DNA from: Flavobacterium sp. CF136
Lineage (GTDB): Bacteria; Bacteroidota; Bacteroidia; Flavobacteriales; Flavobacteriaceae
NCBI RefSeq assembly: GCF_000282055.1
Contig: NZ_AKJZ01000008.1
Span: 1 to 64,000 of the forward strand
Direction: 5' to 3'
DNA length: 64,000 nucleotides
Both the position numbers and the translations under genes were made by a program. The number at the start of each line of letters is the position of its first letter. Positions within the stretch are counted from its first letter, which is position 1. The notes beneath the pieces were generated by a model, which saw nothing but the letters and a program-made list of their open reading frames with translations, did not search any database and was not told the origin of the DNA. Of the stretch, positions 63,399-64,000 are shown one piece after another.

Positions 63399-64000
63399 AT
63401 GCGAATTGACATTATAACGATTTTGCCGGAATTATTAAAAAGCCCGTTTGAGGCTTCGATTATGAAACGTGCCATTGATAAGGGTTTGGTTGAAGTTCAT
63501 TTTCATAATTTACGTGATTATACCACTAATAGACAAAAAAGTGTCGATGATTATCCGTTTGGCGGAGGCGCCGGAATGGTAATGACGGTTCAGCCAATTG
63601 ATGCCTGCATTACACATTTGAAAAGTGAACGCGAATATGATGAGATTATTTATATGTCTCCGGATGGTGAAACGCTGAACCAAAAAATGGCTAACACAAT
63701 GTCAATGTATGAAAACATTATTATTTTGTGTGGACATTATAAAGGTGTAGATCAACGTGTACGCGATCATTTTATTACTAAAGAAATTTCGATTGGCGAT
63801 TATGTATTATCCGGCGGTGAATTAGGCGCTTTGGTTTTGTCTGATGCATTAATCCGATTAATTCCCGGTGTTTTAAGCGATGAAACTTCGGCATTGACAG
63901 ATAGTTTTCAGGACAATTTGCTTTCAGGACCAATTTATACAAGACCGGCAGACTATAAAGGATGGAAAGTCCCGGAAGTTTTAACCAGCGGGCATTTTGC
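63399..64000 (+). CDS. trmD: tRNA (guanine-N1-)-methyltransferase TrmD, 3' end outside window
   Basis: The first 200 codons are present and the frame is open to the window end. The protein starts [20 protein letters not shown] and has the trefoil-knot motifs [15 protein letters not shown] and [17 protein letters not shown]. Full-length TrmD is about 225-250 residues, so roughly 25-50 codons are missing. It uses SAM to methylate G37 of tRNAs, preventing frameshifting. Confidence 0.93.
   Translation, partial: MRIDIITILPELLKSPFEASIMKRAIDKGLVEVHFHNLRDYTTNRQKSVDDYPFGGGAGMVMTVQPIDACITHLKSEREYDEIIYMSPDGETLNQKMANTMSMYENIIILCGHYKGVDQRVRDHFITKEISIGDYVLSGGELGALVLSDALIRLIPGVLSDETSALTDSFQDNLLSGPIYTRPADYKGWKVPEVLTSGHF

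Overview
The window reads as chromosomal DNA of a Flavobacterium-like member of the Bacteroidota. The support is low GC, proteins starting with SPs that end in AQ or with Bacteroidota-style lipoboxes, promoter-like TAnnTTTG boxes, almost no Shine-Dalgarno sequences, and many lineage-typical genes (DUF3276, DUF5723, DUF6515, long NusB, PhzF, Glu/Leu/Phe/Val dehydrogenase). No rRNA, tRNA, complete insertion sequence, prophage or CRISPR array was seen. The window starts in intergenic DNA and ends inside trmD.

Layout. 0.3-6.2 kb (minus): a TonB-receptor-like beta-barrel, a PhzF isomerase and a 1004-residue TPR protein. 6.4-18.3 kb: ftsE runs directly into a surface-polysaccharide locus holding two GT2 enzymes, a methyltransferase, an FdtA-type ketoisomerase, a GT4, a third GT2, a Wzx-like flippase, a TagF-like polymerase, a DegT aminotransferase and a FemAB/GNAT acyltransferase, then a TRIC channel. 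Together FdtA, the DegT enzyme and the acyltransferase could make an acylated 3-amino-deoxyhexose, which the transferases and flippase would assemble and export. 18.4-25.6 kb: a membrane module RDD / SpoIIM / membrane protein / DUF4129 / DUF4350 / MoxR / DUF58. 25.7-33.5 kb: a phosphodiesterase-like enzyme, TrmH-type methyltransferase, Rel (p)ppGpp enzyme, a DUF1579-like protein, a Fur-family regulator, purA and a NudK-like Nudix enzyme.

33.5-35.2 kb carries a two-gene HipA-like kinase/DUF3037 unit, a candidate toxin-antitoxin or defence pair. 35.4-46.8 kb: L,D-transpeptidase, guaB, a DUF5723 barrel with a lipoprotein, HMG-CoA-lyase-like enzyme, a SatD/DUF3307 pair, pyrD, DUF6515 protein and a formylglycine-generating enzyme. 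47-58.3 kb is housekeeping: pepT, yajC, nusB, a leucine dehydrogenase, an ABC exporter, a DUF3276 protein, hydrolases, thioredoxin-like protein, cytochrome c, and a cyclophilin-FKBP fusion. 58.5-63.2 kb (minus) has a cupin, flavin reductase, racemase, a membrane protein, a lipoprotein archaemetzincin, a Tat-exported sugar isomerase-like protein, a truncated NTF2-like remnant and a small lipoprotein.

The strongest unusual signal is upstream of satD: four copies of an 18-bp dyad ATTAC-N8-GTAAT spaced exactly 28 bp apart, the last one overlapping a promoter-like TATATTTG box. SatD itself looks like a palm/class III cyclase-like domain joined to a helix-turn-helix, with a membrane partner (DUF3307) translationally coupled to it. 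Other points of interest are two repeat-derived in-frame insertions inside the DegT aminotransferase, several families of intergenic inverted repeats, a structured repeat/RNA candidate near guaB, and two decayed gene fragments. All function calls rest on reading motifs by eye; no database search was run.
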